Source: Catellatospora paridis
GTDB lineage: Bacteria > Actinomycetota > Actinomycetes > Mycobacteriales > Micromonosporaceae
Length of the DNA stretch: 64,000 nucleotides
Assembly (NCBI RefSeq): GCF_009720365.1
Contig: NZ_ML769312.1
Span: 558,001 to 622,000, forward strand
Direction: 5' to 3'
Shown here: one piece after another, positions 1-7,665 of the stretch
Numbering within the stretch: the stretch's first letter is position 1
Layout of the letters: each line of letters opens with the position of its first letter
Made by a program: the position numbers and the translations under genes
Notes under the pieces: generated by a model
What the model was told of the DNA's origin: nothing
Database searches by the model: none
What the model saw: the letters and a program-made list of their open reading frames with translations, nothing else

Positions 1-1
1 C

Positions 2-106
2 GAACCGGCCGGCATGGGCATCCGCGAGGGTGTCGGCACCGACGGCCTGATCACCCGCAACGGGGCCTGCTTCACCCCGCACACCATCGGCTCCCACCGG
101 ACCTGA
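2..106 (+). CDS. C-terminal end of an unidentified protein (5' truncated by window)
   Basis: An open frame runs from the window edge to a TGA and encodes the last 34 residues of a protein that ends in TIGSHRT. The frame shows typical third-position G/C. The fragment is too short and has no motif I recognise, so I assign no function. The next gene is convergent, with only 6 bases between the stop codons. Confidence 0.55.
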   Translation, partial: EPAGMGIREGVGTDGLITRNGACFTPHTIGSHRT

Positions 107-112
107 CGGCCG

Positions 113-358
113 TCAGTCGTCGTCCAGGCTGCGGACGAACGCCACCGGATCCCTGCGGAAGAACTCCAACGCCGCCAGCGCCTCGCGCGACAGCTCGTCA
201 CCGGTCAGGCAGGCGCGGTGCGCGCAGGCGTCGTCGAACCGGAACAGCACCGACCGGGGGTCGAACAGGCCCGGCGGGAACAGCACCACGTCATCCGCCC
301 GGCCGATGACCTCGCCGCACGCCGCGCACCTCGTGCGGCCCGGCAGGAACAAGGCCAT
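113..358 (-). CDS. Small CxxC/HxxxC protein of unknown function
   Basis: An 81-residue protein with an ATG start. It contains a CAAC knuckle near residues 11-14 and a second Cys/His cluster (CAHRAC, about residues 45-50), so a single zinc site built from these residues is plausible. The rest is acidic and leucine-rich and ends in an Asp run. No signal peptide or membrane segment is visible. It faces the end of the preceding gene tail to tail. The zinc-binding idea is inferred from residue spacing only; I do not recognise the family. Confidence 0.6.
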   Translation of the reverse strand: MALFLPGRTRCAACGEVIGRADDVVLFPPGLFDPRSVLFRFDDACAHRACLTGDELSREALAALEFFRRDPVAFVRSLDDD

Positions 359-476
359 CGGTCACACTCTCGCGTCGCCGGGCGGGAAAGCGCCTAGTTG
401 TTCGGTCCTGCGCTCGGCGTCGTCATGTGAATACGACCCCGCCTTCGGCCTGCAGGGATACGGCTGGCGATGCCTT

Positions 477-959
477 CTATGCGTCATGCTGTCTGCGGTG
501 CAGGTCGCGCATCTCGGCGGCGAGTTCCGGGGCCGGGCCGTCGACCGGCACACCCGGTGCGATCTCCTGGATCGGCAGCGGCCGGACCGGGCCGGGCGGC
601 AGGCCCATCTCGTCGCGCCAGACGGTGAGCTGCGCCGACGATGCCGCGTACACGATGCGGCCCAGCCCGACCCAGGCGTGGGCGGCCGCGCACATCGGGC
701 AGTGCTCGCCCGAGGTGTAGACGGTCGCGGCGGCGCGCTGCGCGGGCGTCAGATGCTCGGCGGCCCAGCGGGCGATCTCGAACTCGGGATGCCGGGTCTC
801 GTCTCCGGACGCGACGTGGTTGTGGTCCTCGAACAGCACCTCGCCGTCCGCGTCGACCAGCATCGACCCGAACGGCTCGTCGCCGACCGACAGCGCGAGT
901 TCCGCCAGTTCGACACAGCGCCGCAGGTGCGCCAGATCCGTCTCGTCGACCACGACCAC
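477..959 (-). CDS. Nucleoside/cytidine deaminase-like zinc hydrolase
   Basis: A 160-residue protein of the cytidine deaminase-like fold. The signature metal and catalytic residues are present: His57-Pro58-Glu59 (the HxE element) and Cys87-Pro-Met-Cys90 (the PCxxC-type element with His in place of the usual Pro). Length and spacing match the nucleoside deaminases related to guanine deaminase and TadA. The enzyme would hydrolytically deaminate a purine or pyrimidine base or nucleoside in the cytoplasm; the substrate cannot be read from sequence. The start is one of two GTG codons (959 or 953). It is divergent from the nitroreductase gene at 1066. Confidence 0.85.
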   Translation of the reverse strand: MVVVDETDLAHLRRCVELAELALSVGDEPFGSMLVDADGEVLFEDHNHVASGDETRHPEFEIARWAAEHLTPAQRAAATVYTSGEHCPMCAAAHAWVGLGRIVYAASSAQLTVWRDEMGLPPGPVRPLPIQEIAPGVPVDGPAPELAAEMRDLHRRQHDA

Positions 960-1065
960 TCCGTTCGATGGGTGCCCTCAGGCAGCAGCGTACCGACCCG
1001 CCGGAACCCGCTCCAGCGATCATGAGGGCGGACGCCGCCGAAGGTCGCGTGGCAAGATCCGATGC

Positions 1066-1704
1066 ATGGAGTTCAAAGAGGTGATCCGCCGCCGCCGGAT
1101 GGTCCGCCACTACGCCGACCGGCCGCTGAGCCCCGAGGTCGTGGAACGCATCCTGGCCAGCGCGCTGCGTGCACCCTCGGCCGGGTTCTCGCAGGGCTGG
1201 GCCTTCCTGGCACTGACCGAGCCGGCCGACCGGGCACGGTTCTGGCCCTTCGTGCCGACCCGGATGGCGCAGACGCCCACCATGCAGCTCGCGCCGCTGG
1301 TCGTCATCCCGCTGGCGCACAAGGCCGCCTACCTCGCCCGGTATGCCCAGCCGGACAAGGGCTGGGAGGACCAGGCCGAAGCCCGCTGGCCGGTGCCCTA
1401 CTGGCACATCGACACCGGGATGGCCTCGCTGATGATGCTGCTGTCCGCGGTGGACGAAGGCCTGAGCGCCTGCTTCTTCGGCATCATGCCGCAGCAGGGC
1501 CCCGACTTCGACGCCGTGACCGAGGTCCCGGCGCACACCGACGCGCTGCGGGCCGAGTTCGGCATCCCCGCCGAGTACGTGCCGATCGGCGGCATCTGCA
1601 TCGGCTACCGCGCCGAGGACGCCCCAACCCAGGGCTCCCACGTCGCCCAGCGCCGCCGCGGCACGGCCGAGGTCATCCACCGCGGACAGTGGGGCGTGCA
1701 TTAG
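1066..1704 (+). CDS. Nitroreductase family protein (FMN-dependent)
   Basis: A 212-residue protein with the nitroreductase-family N-terminus: the basic RRRR-V-R-Y segment, where the phosphate and ribityl of FMN bind, then the APSAG element at about residues 40-44. The C-terminus has the family's IGGICIGY segment. Such enzymes use NAD(P)H and FMN to reduce nitro groups, quinones or flavins, or act in specialised metabolism; the substrate is unknown. I chose the ATG just before the conserved EFKEVIRRRR start, because the upstream extension of the frame is antisense to the deaminase gene. The gene ends at the edge of the low-G+C island. Confidence 0.85.
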   Translation: MEFKEVIRRRRMVRHYADRPLSPEVVERILASALRAPSAGFSQGWAFLALTEPADRARFWPFVPTRMAQTPTMQLAPLVVIPLAHKAAYLARYAQPDKGWEDQAEARWPVPYWHIDTGMASLMMLLSAVDEGLSACFFGIMPQQGPDFDAVTEVPAHTDALRAEFGIPAEYVPIGGICIGYRAEDAPTQGSHVAQRRRGTAEVIHRGQWGVH

Positions 1705-1818
1705 GGCTTGTCCTGTTGGGAGCGGCGTAACCCCAGGCGAGCAACGACAGATCGAAGTTCCGGGGCCACTTGGGGTACCAACGCGGATTAGCCCCGGCCT
1801 GAGGCGATCTACTCGGAT

Positions 1819-4320
1819 TTACTGATACCGAATCGTCTCGTGCCATAACAAGATTGCGCGAACCAGTCCTCGATCCCCTATTCGTTCCGCGCCCCTTAGG
1901 ACATTATCGTACAAAGTTCTGCCACCAAGCTCGAGTGCGATCACAAAGACCGCCTCCCAGGAGGCGTCCAGATAGTGACCTGCCATTACGTCTGCAACAT
2001 CCGCGGGTGCCATCCTTGCAAGGTGGGACGCCGCCAGATGCTCGCGGATTGCGGTATGGGAAAAGGCGAAGAAGGACTCGCCCTCGGGCGTTTGCACTGC
2101 CTCGCTAAACAGTCCAGATCGTGCGGCCATAACATCGATGACTCTGACCGCTGGTACGTTCTCGGACAAGTTTTCCATTGTTTGGGTGACGATATCCACC
2201 AAATGTCGTTGGCTGACGAAAACGCGGTTGGTTGAGCTCTTTTGCATATCGTAGGCGGTTGCCTCCAGCACCTGCTTAAGGGCTTCAGGTGGGACGAACA
2301 GCGTTCCGCGTCTTTGCTCGCGGCGGAACACTGCTTGGTCGATGATCAAGTCCATCATGCGCGTGAAACTACGTGGCACTTGATTGTGGTAGTAAAGAGT
2401 TGACAGTGCCATCTGTGCATACAGTGGTGTTGTTATGAAATCCTCGGGTAGGCGGAGGGCTCGCTCGCGTAGCCGCTGAAATACCTCTCGTGGAATTGGG
2501 CTGTTGCTCGCGGTCGCTAGTTTCGACATATACCGAGTAGTGGTTTCCCGTGTCCACGGAGCAATGGTAATGAATGAGAACCCAGGAAAATCGCGGCGTG
2601 AGGAAGAATAATGTCGCGTGGTGACGAGCATCGCCACCGTAGGGTACGTCTTTGAGAACCCGATGATGGACGCTAATACATTTGTTCTTAATGATGGTTC
2701 GATTACCTCATCAAACCCGTCCACCACTACGGTGGCATCTCCATCATTCAGTATCGTCTGGAGTGCTTCAATTGGTAGCTCAAACCCGTAGCGGTGACGC
2801 AATGTCCTAATGATGAGCGTTTCAAGTCCGCTGTCTCCATCGCCTGACCTGAGATCGCGCGCCAGAATTATAAGGGGTAGCGGACCACCGCCGTCGGCTC
2901 CTCGTCGAGCAGTGGAGTTGTAGCATAGATTTCCTGCCATGGTTGTCTTACCCATGCCACCCGGCGCCACCAGTACAACTCGACGATCGCGCGGGAAGAT
3001 CTCATCTAGACTCGTCGTCGTATCGATTGAATCGTCGCTGACCACCGGACTATCCACGTAGACTTGCGTCAGCGCGAGAGGTGTACCTTCGTTTCCAGGG
3101 AGACCCTCAAGATGGCTAAGAGATAGGCGAAGCTGCGGGAGGTACTCGCTATCCAATCGATCAAGCGACCACGCGACCATGCGAGCGACTGCCGCTTCGC
3201 GGACTTCGGTCTCTTCGACGTCGTGGGCCAAACTGTTGGCGCGTAACCAAATAAGGTCATGCATTCGGAACTTTGAGCTGGTAACCCGCTGGAGTAGCTC
3301 TCGGCTGACCAATTCATCGAAAATCCGTTCAGCCACATAAACGTCAGCCGAAATCAGTACATGTGCCAGTTCCGATTTCATTTCGGCCGACGGGGCGAGG
3401 CCAAGCAATCGATATCCGCGCGCGGTGGCTAAATCGAGATCGGAATAGGCTAGATCGAAGGTAGCGCGTACCCCCAGGCTGCCCGAAACCAAGTTATCGA
3501 GGCGCACTGAATCGTCATGGCCGCCCATGCGTCGGAGCAAATCATTCCACGACCAATGCGGATGAGCTTTTAGTAGGCCGCCTGCAATACGGAGCGCGAG
3601 CGGCAAGCTGTCGGTGAGTCGGACAACTTGCTTTACGGGCAGCAGGTCCGCTTCGGTGATCTCTCGCCGCGTGACCGCGCGCAGCATTTCCAATGCGGCA
3701 TCGTCATCTAGCTTGCGGACAGGCATCGTATGCACACCCGGTAGTTCAGCGATCGGGGCCCAACTTGTGATAAGTACCGCGGCCTCTGCGGATCCAGGGA
3801 GCAACGGCTCAACTTGCTCCGCCGTGGAGGCATTGTCCACCACGATGATTGAGCGCATGGCGGCGAGAGCTGAACGGTACGATGCGGAGCGCAAGACCAA
3901 ACCAGTGGGAACCTCTGCCGGAGGTACACCGAGTGCAACGAGAACGCCACCAAGGAGGTCCTCCGCGGATACAGCCACATTGTTGGAGCCGCGCAGATTA
4001 AAATAAATTTGACAGTCGGGATATAGCTTGCCGAGCTGGTGTCCCAGATGAATCGCTAGCGTTGACTTACCGGCACCGGGAATACCGTAAAGGTTCACCA
4101 TCCGAGGTATCGGACCTGTGGCAAGCCACCCTGTTACTAGGCCGCTCTCGTGTTCACGGCCGCTGAAGTCCGGTGCCGCCAACGGAAGCTGTCGCACGAG
4201 GCGCGTGGCGAAGATATTGCTGGTGACATTTATTGGACCGTAGTTGTCGCCCCCGAAATTGAGCTGGCGTGCGTTGCCGGTGGCTTGAGCCTGGACACGC
4301 GGACCATTTCCGTATCGCAT
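1819..4320 (-). CDS. NLR-like STAND protein with tandem NB-ARC and NACHT modules and an N-terminal amyloid-type motif
   Basis: An 833-residue cytoplasmic sensor/ATPase. Order of parts: residues 16-32 carry an Asn/Gly-rich motif (NARQLNFGGDNYGPINV) that duplicates the C-terminus of the upstream effector. An NB-ARC-like module follows, with Walker A GIPGAGKST (79-87), Walker B around Asp162, the ITSW strand (184-187), the SLPL segment (about 238-241) and an MHD motif (353-355). A second, NACHT-like NTPase has Walker A APGGMGKTT (452-460), Walker B VVVDGFDE (531-538), sensor TTRH (567-570) and the helical FxxSHxxxxEHLAAxxL segment near 753-767. I see no TPR, WD40 or LRR array, so the sensing part is probably the C-terminal alpha-helical region. 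It lies 14 bases after the effector stop, in one operon. Base composition is lower than in flanking genes, which points to transfer. The role as a trigger of cell death or defence is inferred from architecture. Confidence 0.9.
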   Translation of the reverse strand: MRYGNGPRVQAQATGNARQLNFGGDNYGPINVTSNIFATRLVRQLPLAAPDFSGREHESGLVTGWLATGPIPRMVNLYGIPGAGKSTLAIHLGHQLGKLYPDCQIYFNLRGSNNVAVSAEDLLGGVLVALGVPPAEVPTGLVLRSASYRSALAAMRSIIVVDNASTAEQVEPLLPGSAEAAVLITSWAPIAELPGVHTMPVRKLDDDAALEMLRAVTRREITEADLLPVKQVVRLTDSLPLALRIAGGLLKAHPHWSWNDLLRRMGGHDDSVRLDNLVSGSLGVRATFDLAYSDLDLATARGYRLLGLAPSAEMKSELAHVLISADVYVAERIFDELVSRELLQRVTSSKFRMHDLIWLRANSLAHDVEETEVREAAVARMVAWSLDRLDSEYLPQLRLSLSHLEGLPGNEGTPLALTQVYVDSPVVSDDSIDTTTSLDEIFPRDRRVVLVAPGGMGKTTMAGNLCYNSTARRGADGGGPLPLIILARDLRSGDGDSGLETLIIRTLRHRYGFELPIEALQTILNDGDATVVVDGFDEVIEPSLRTNVLASIIGFSKTYPTVAMLVTTRHYSSSRRDFPGFSFITIAPWTRETTTRYMSKLATASNSPIPREVFQRLRERALRLPEDFITTPLYAQMALSTLYYHNQVPRSFTRMMDLIIDQAVFRREQRRGTLFVPPEALKQVLEATAYDMQKSSTNRVFVSQRHLVDIVTQTMENLSENVPAVRVIDVMAARSGLFSEAVQTPEGESFFAFSHTAIREHLAASHLARMAPADVADVMAGHYLDASWEAVFVIALELGGRTLYDNVLRGAERIGDRGLVRAILLWHETIRYQ
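4225..4275 (-). other. N-terminal amyloid-signalling-like motif of the NLR (receptor copy)
   Basis: This segment encodes residues 16-32 of the NLR, NARQLNFGGDNYGPINV. It matches the effector's C-terminal motif at 13 of 17 positions. In 9 of the 13 identical residues the two genes use different codons, so the similarity is held at the protein level and is not a recent DNA copy. Position (extreme N-terminus of an NLR) and composition (G, N, Q and alternating hydrophobics) fit the prion-like motifs called BASS in bacteria. I cannot assign it to a numbered class. Confidence 0.7.
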
Positions 4321-4334
4321 AGGGTCCGCGTTTC

Positions 4335-4718
4335 TCAGCCGAGATTAATCGGGCCGCTGTTGTTGCCGCCAAAGTTGACTTGACGGGCGTTATCCCGTGC
4401 CACGGCCACCACGCCGGCTAGTTTGCCGTTTTGTGAGACTTCCTTCAGTAGGCCTTCCAGCGTATTACGGAAGGTCTCGTCTGCTGAGACAGATGCTTGG
4501 ACCTCGCTCGCGACAACGCTTTGTGCTTCAGAGCTGTCCTTGGCCGTCGCTAAGCGATCGAGGGCTTCTACGCCGCGTGGTGAGAGACGTGCGCGGACTG
4601 ACGTCGCCAACCGCTGCATGGCATCCCAGGTTCGTGTCCCGGCCTGAGTTGCGAAGCCCTCGGCGGCCTTTGTGCCCAGCAACGCTGCGACAGCTATACC
4701 TATCGAAACGGGATCCAT
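4335..4718 (-). CDS. Putative membrane-active (Bell/HeLo-like) effector with C-terminal amyloid-type motif
   Basis: A 127-residue, mainly alpha-helical protein. Residues 1-25 are hydrophobic and small-residue rich (PVSIGIAVAALLGTKAAEG), and amphipathic helices follow to about residue 105. Residues 110-126 are the motif NARQVNFGGNNSGPINL, ending one residue before the stop. This matches the plan of the small cell-death effectors encoded next to bacterial NLRs: a Bell domain (analogue of fungal HeLo/HELL and animal MLKL bundles) with a C-terminal prion-like motif templated by the receptor. I chose the ATG at 4718 because a GAAGGG ribosome site precedes it and the MDPVSIG hydrophobic start is family-like. 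The longer in-frame extension reads as non-coding. The pore-forming role is inferred. Confidence 0.8.
   Translation of the reverse strand: MDPVSIGIAVAALLGTKAAEGFATQAGTRTWDAMQRLATSVRARLSPRGVEALDRLATAKDSSEAQSVVASEVQASVSADETFRNTLEGLLKEVSQNGKLAGVVAVARDNARQVNFGGNNSGPINLG
4341..4391 (-). other. C-terminal amyloid-signalling-like motif of the effector (effector copy)
   Basis: This segment encodes residues 110-126 of the 127-residue effector. The motif sits at the very C-terminus, as expected for an effector that is recruited by and co-aggregates with an oligomerised NLR carrying the matching N-terminal motif. Confidence 0.7.
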
Positions 4719-5164
4719 CTCTGTACCCTTCGGGCTCGAATCGATCGGAGTAGCGTGAAGCCGGGCGCAACGGACTCGTGGGTGTAGTCCCTGGAGTTTC
4801 CCTAGGCCGAGCTCTTCCGAGAATACGCCAGACCAGCTCAGGGTGGAGCTAGCGAACCGCTCTAGCCTTCCACTATGAGAAGGTGGTCGCAGTCCGCCGT
4901 TTGGGTGGCGTGTGTTCAGCAACCGGCCGTCCTACCAGAGGATCTTTCAGATATGTCGCGGCTGGCACATTGTGTCAGCCGCGCGAATCGGTTGGGTAGT
5001 AGGTTGTCCCTCAAATCTGCGGTAGATGGCTCCGGTTGCGACGACGGGTGCCTCACGATCGTTCGGTTGAGCCCGTAGGCGAGATCGTTCTTGTATTGCC
5101 TGGGGAATAGAGATCTTCAGGTGTGGAGTTGAGGAATGCGAGATCCAGACCTGCCGCTGGGCGC
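4719..5164. other. 446-base intergenic region upstream of the effector-NLR operon
   Basis: There is no convincing gene on either strand: short open frames here lack ribosome sites and family signatures. It must hold the promoter of the effector-NLR operon and the 3' end of the kinase-like transcript. It contains the hairpin at 4957-4983. Composition remains lower in G+C than the flanks up to about 5150, so the right boundary of the acquired island is likely near there. I see no direct repeats or tRNA-like target that would mark an insertion site. Confidence 0.6.
4957..4983. repeat. 12-bp-arm hairpin upstream of the effector-NLR operon
   Basis: The arms CGCGGCTGGCAC and GTGTCAGCCGCG pair with one G-T wobble around a 3-base loop (ATT). 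No T-run follows on either strand, so a classical intrinsic terminator is not obvious. It may end the kinase-like transcript, which stops 180 bases upstream on the minus strand, or act as an operator or RNA element for the defence operon. Confidence 0.5.
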
Positions 5165-5701
5165 TCAGGAAGCCACCCAATCAGTCGCGGCGATTACGTC
5201 CGCGGCGATGTTGCCCACCATCCGACCGTCGGTCTCGATCCGCAACACGCTGGCTGGCGTGTCCCGGTCGAGCCGCGTGGCAGCGCGGGCGCTCCTCGCG
5301 ATGTGCACGTCGAGGCCGCTGCCCAGTTCGCGCGCGGCCAGCCGCGCGTTGGCGACCTTATCCGAGGCGGTGAGCAGCACCCGGACGATCTTCACCGGCG
5401 CGTCCAGCGCCCGCGCCAGTTCGTCGGCGTACAGCACGCTCACGGTGTTGGTGTAGACGAGCCGCCGGTAGCCGAGCGCGGCGAAGTTGCGCCACAACGC
5501 GGCCAGGTTGTCGAGCACGATCCGGGACCGGTCCGGGTCCCCGGCGGGCGTCGGGAAGACCTGGCCGAGGAAGTCGCCCTCCAGCAGCACGTGCGCGATC
5601 CCGGCCGCTTCCAGCTTTGCGCACACCTCGGCCGCGACGGTCGACTTGCCGACGCCCGAACGACCCCCGATGAACAGCACCTCGACCTGATCCGCACCCA
5701 T
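5165..5701 (-). CDS. P-loop kinase-like ATPase (AAA_33/adenylate-kinase-like)
   Basis: A 178-residue cytoplasmic protein. A strand-P-loop start reads VLFIGGRSGVGKST (about residues 6-19). A lid-like helical region and RVLLTASD and RLAARE segments follow, as in small-molecule kinases and ATP-dependent phosphotransferases. The start is the ATG just before the conserved first strand. The longer frame upstream is highly Arg-rich and antisense to the next gene. The substrate is unknown. Both this gene and the SUKH gene read on the minus strand, 53 bases apart, and may be co-transcribed. Confidence 0.75.
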   Translation of the reverse strand: MGADQVEVLFIGGRSGVGKSTVAAEVCAKLEAAGIAHVLLEGDFLGQVFPTPAGDPDRSRIVLDNLAALWRNFAALGYRRLVYTNTVSVLYADELARALDAPVKIVRVLLTASDKVANARLAARELGSGLDVHIARSARAATRLDRDTPASVLRIETDGRMVGNIAADVIAATDWVAS

Positions 5702-5754
5702 CGGACCATCATGGCCATGTGCACGCCCACGCGTCGCGCGAGTTTCGGCGGTGC

Positions 5755-6267
5755 TCAGCGGTCGTCTTCGTCGTCGAAGTCGTCGCTGCGGGTGAGTCCG
5801 CAGACGAAAGCACGGAAGTCGGCGGCGAGGTGCAGTTCGGTGCCGAACTCGGGGTCGAGCCAGGTCACCGATGGATCGGCATGGACGCCGCGGGCGCGAT
5901 AGTCCAGCGCCACCCAGTAGTGCCCGTGTCCGAAGAGCAGCACGACCGGCGACGGCAGGCCCCACTCCTGCAGCAGGTAGGCGTTGTTGAACAGGGTGAT
6001 CCTGTCGTCGCGGCCGATGCCTGCCAGATGCTCGAACGGCACGTGGTCGGGTGCCCAGGAGGTCGGCTCGTCGGCCGGGAACGCGTTCCGGGCGTCCGCC
6101 ACGATGCCGCCGTTGCGCAGCCGCAGCAGCTCCACCAGCGACGACGGCAGCGTGACCCCGAGCTCTCGTTCGGCCTCGCCGAGCAGCTCGTCGGTCAGGG
6201 GCGGCAGCGTCATCGGGCTGTCCCCGGTGTCCCAGAACGTCGCCTTGACCTCATCGAACTGTGCCAC
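5755..6267 (-). CDS. SMI1/KNR4 (SUKH) family protein
   Basis: A 170-residue protein with the SUKH fold signature: an acidic helix LGVTLPSSLVELLRLRNGG early on (the SUKH PxxLxxLLRxxNGG-type motif), then beta strands with LLFGHGHYWVALDY and a Phe/Asp-rich end. SUKH proteins include yeast Smi1 and many immunity proteins that neutralise nuclease toxins. No polymorphic toxin gene lies next to it, so it may be an orphan immunity gene or a housekeeping member. The acidic C-terminus (DDFDDEDD) is typical of nuclease-neutralising proteins but does not prove that role. It is divergent from the histidine kinase gene. Confidence 0.8.
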   Translation of the reverse strand: MAQFDEVKATFWDTGDSPMTLPPLTDELLGEAERELGVTLPSSLVELLRLRNGGIVADARNAFPADEPTSWAPDHVPFEHLAGIGRDDRITLFNNAYLLQEWGLPSPVVLLFGHGHYWVALDYRARGVHADPSVTWLDPEFGTELHLAADFRAFVCGLTRSDDFDDEDDR

Positions 6268-6401
6268 GGCGGCAGCCTACGTTCCGCCGCGGACATCGAA
6301 CCGGTCCGGGACGGCGGTCAGTGATGGTAGGGCTGTCCCCACCATCACCTCGGCGGGCAGCGGGATGGGAACGGCCCGGCCGGGCGCATAGCGTCTGCGG
6401 C

Positions 6402-7661
6402 ATGACGATCCTTCGCCGCCTCGGCCTCGACGCCGCGTACAACCTGCTGGGTCTGCCGCTCGCGGTGGCCTCCTTCGCGCTGTGCATCGCGCTGTTCGCC
6501 GCCGGCGTCGGCACCCTGGTGACCTTCTTCATCGGGGTCGCCGTGCTCGCCGCCGCGCTGCTCGTCGCCCGGGGGTTCGCCGACATCGAGCGGCTGCGCC
6601 TGCAGAAGCTGTACGGCCGCCCTGTGCAGCGCCCGCGCTACCAGGCCGCACCCGAGGGGGCCGGCTGGATCCGCCGGATGACCAACCCACTGCGCCAGGG
6701 CCAGAGCTGGCTCGACCTGCTCCACGGCATCCTCAACCTGCCGGTGGCGATCATCGCGTTCGTGTTCACCGTGACCTGGTGGGCGATGGTGCTCGGCGGC
6801 CTCACCTACTGGATCTGGGGCCGCTTCGTCCCGGAGGAGGACGGCCAGAACATCGTCATCGAGAAGCTGCTCGGCTCGGACACCGAAGCGACCCGCACCC
6901 TGTTCAACACCCTTGTCGGCGTGTTCGCGCTGCTCACCTTGTACGGCGTGCAGCGCGGCGTCGCGGCGCTGCACGCGGGATTCGCCTCGATGCTGCTGAC
7001 CGGGCTCGCCCAGCTGCAGGGGCGCATCGACGACCTGACCCGGGGCCGGGCCGCGGCGGTGTCGGCGGAGGCGGTGGCGCTGCGCAAGCTGGAGCGCGAC
7101 ATCCACGACGGCCCGCAGCAGCGGCTGATCCGGCTCGCGATGGAGCTGTCCCGGGCCCGCCGCCAGCTCACCGACGACCCGGACGCCGCCGGGCAGACCA
7201 TCGACGGCGCGCTCGGCCAGGCCAAGGAGACGCTCGACGAGCTGCGGGCGCTGTCGCGGGGCATCGCACCGCCGATCCTGGCCGACCGGGGCCTGGCCGC
7301 CGCGCTGACCTCGCTCGCCGAACGCTCGACCGTGCCGGTGACGCTGGACCTGGCCGTCGAGGGCAGGCTGCCCGCGGCGACCGAGAACGCCCTGTACTTC
7401 GCCGCGGCGGAGGCGCTGTCCAACATCGCCAAGCACAGCGGGGCCGCCTCCGCCCGCCTGGAGGTGACCGAGCAGGATGGTCGCGTGTACCTGATGGTGA
7501 CCGACGACGGGGTGGGCGGCGCGCACCTGGCCAAGGGCCACGGCCTCGCCGGGCTGGCGGACCGGCTGCGCGCGGTCGACGGGGACTTCGCCGTGGACTC
7601 CCCGGCGGGCGGACCCACGATCCTGGTCGCGCAGGCGCCGTCGACCGTGCCGGTGGCGTGA
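6402..7661 (+). CDS. NarL-type sensor histidine kinase, membrane-bound
   Basis: A 419-residue kinase. The N-terminal half has four hydrophobic segments in two pairs (about residues 14-60 and 105-195) and resembles the sensor domains of actinobacterial LiaS/DesK-like kinases. The dimerisation/phosphoacceptor helix contains ERDIHDGPQQRL with His235 (HisKA_3). The HATPase domain follows, with Asn341 in EALSNIAKHS and a DDGVGG loop. The response regulator starts 4 bases after its stop, so the two form a two-component pair. I chose the ATG at 6402 because it begins the TILRRLGLDAAYN segment just ahead of the first membrane helix. The signal is unknown; cell-envelope stress is common for this class. 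Confidence 0.92.
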   Translation: MTILRRLGLDAAYNLLGLPLAVASFALCIALFAAGVGTLVTFFIGVAVLAAALLVARGFADIERLRLQKLYGRPVQRPRYQAAPEGAGWIRRMTNPLRQGQSWLDLLHGILNLPVAIIAFVFTVTWWAMVLGGLTYWIWGRFVPEEDGQNIVIEKLLGSDTEATRTLFNTLVGVFALLTLYGVQRGVAALHAGFASMLLTGLAQLQGRIDDLTRGRAAAVSAEAVALRKLERDIHDGPQQRLIRLAMELSRARRQLTDDPDAAGQTIDGALGQAKETLDELRALSRGIAPPILADRGLAAALTSLAERSTVPVTLDLAVEGRLPAATENALYFAAAEALSNIAKHSGAASARLEVTEQDGRVYLMVTDDGVGGAHLAKGHGLAGLADRLRAVDGDFAVDSPAGGPTILVAQAPSTVPVA

Positions 7662-7665
7662 GCCG

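Noticed and set aside
484-1701. Long minus-strand open frame across the deaminase and nitroreductase
   Set aside because: It is antisense to two genes with clear family motifs and is Arg/Ala/Gly-rich, typical of high-G+C shadow frames.
1705-1818. Possible transposase or gene remnant between the nitroreductase and the NLR (minus-strand WYPKWPRNFDLSLLAWGYAAP)
   Set aside because: The fragment is aromatic and protein-like, but it is under 40 residues, and neither terminal repeats nor a parent gene are visible. I could not support a mobile element.
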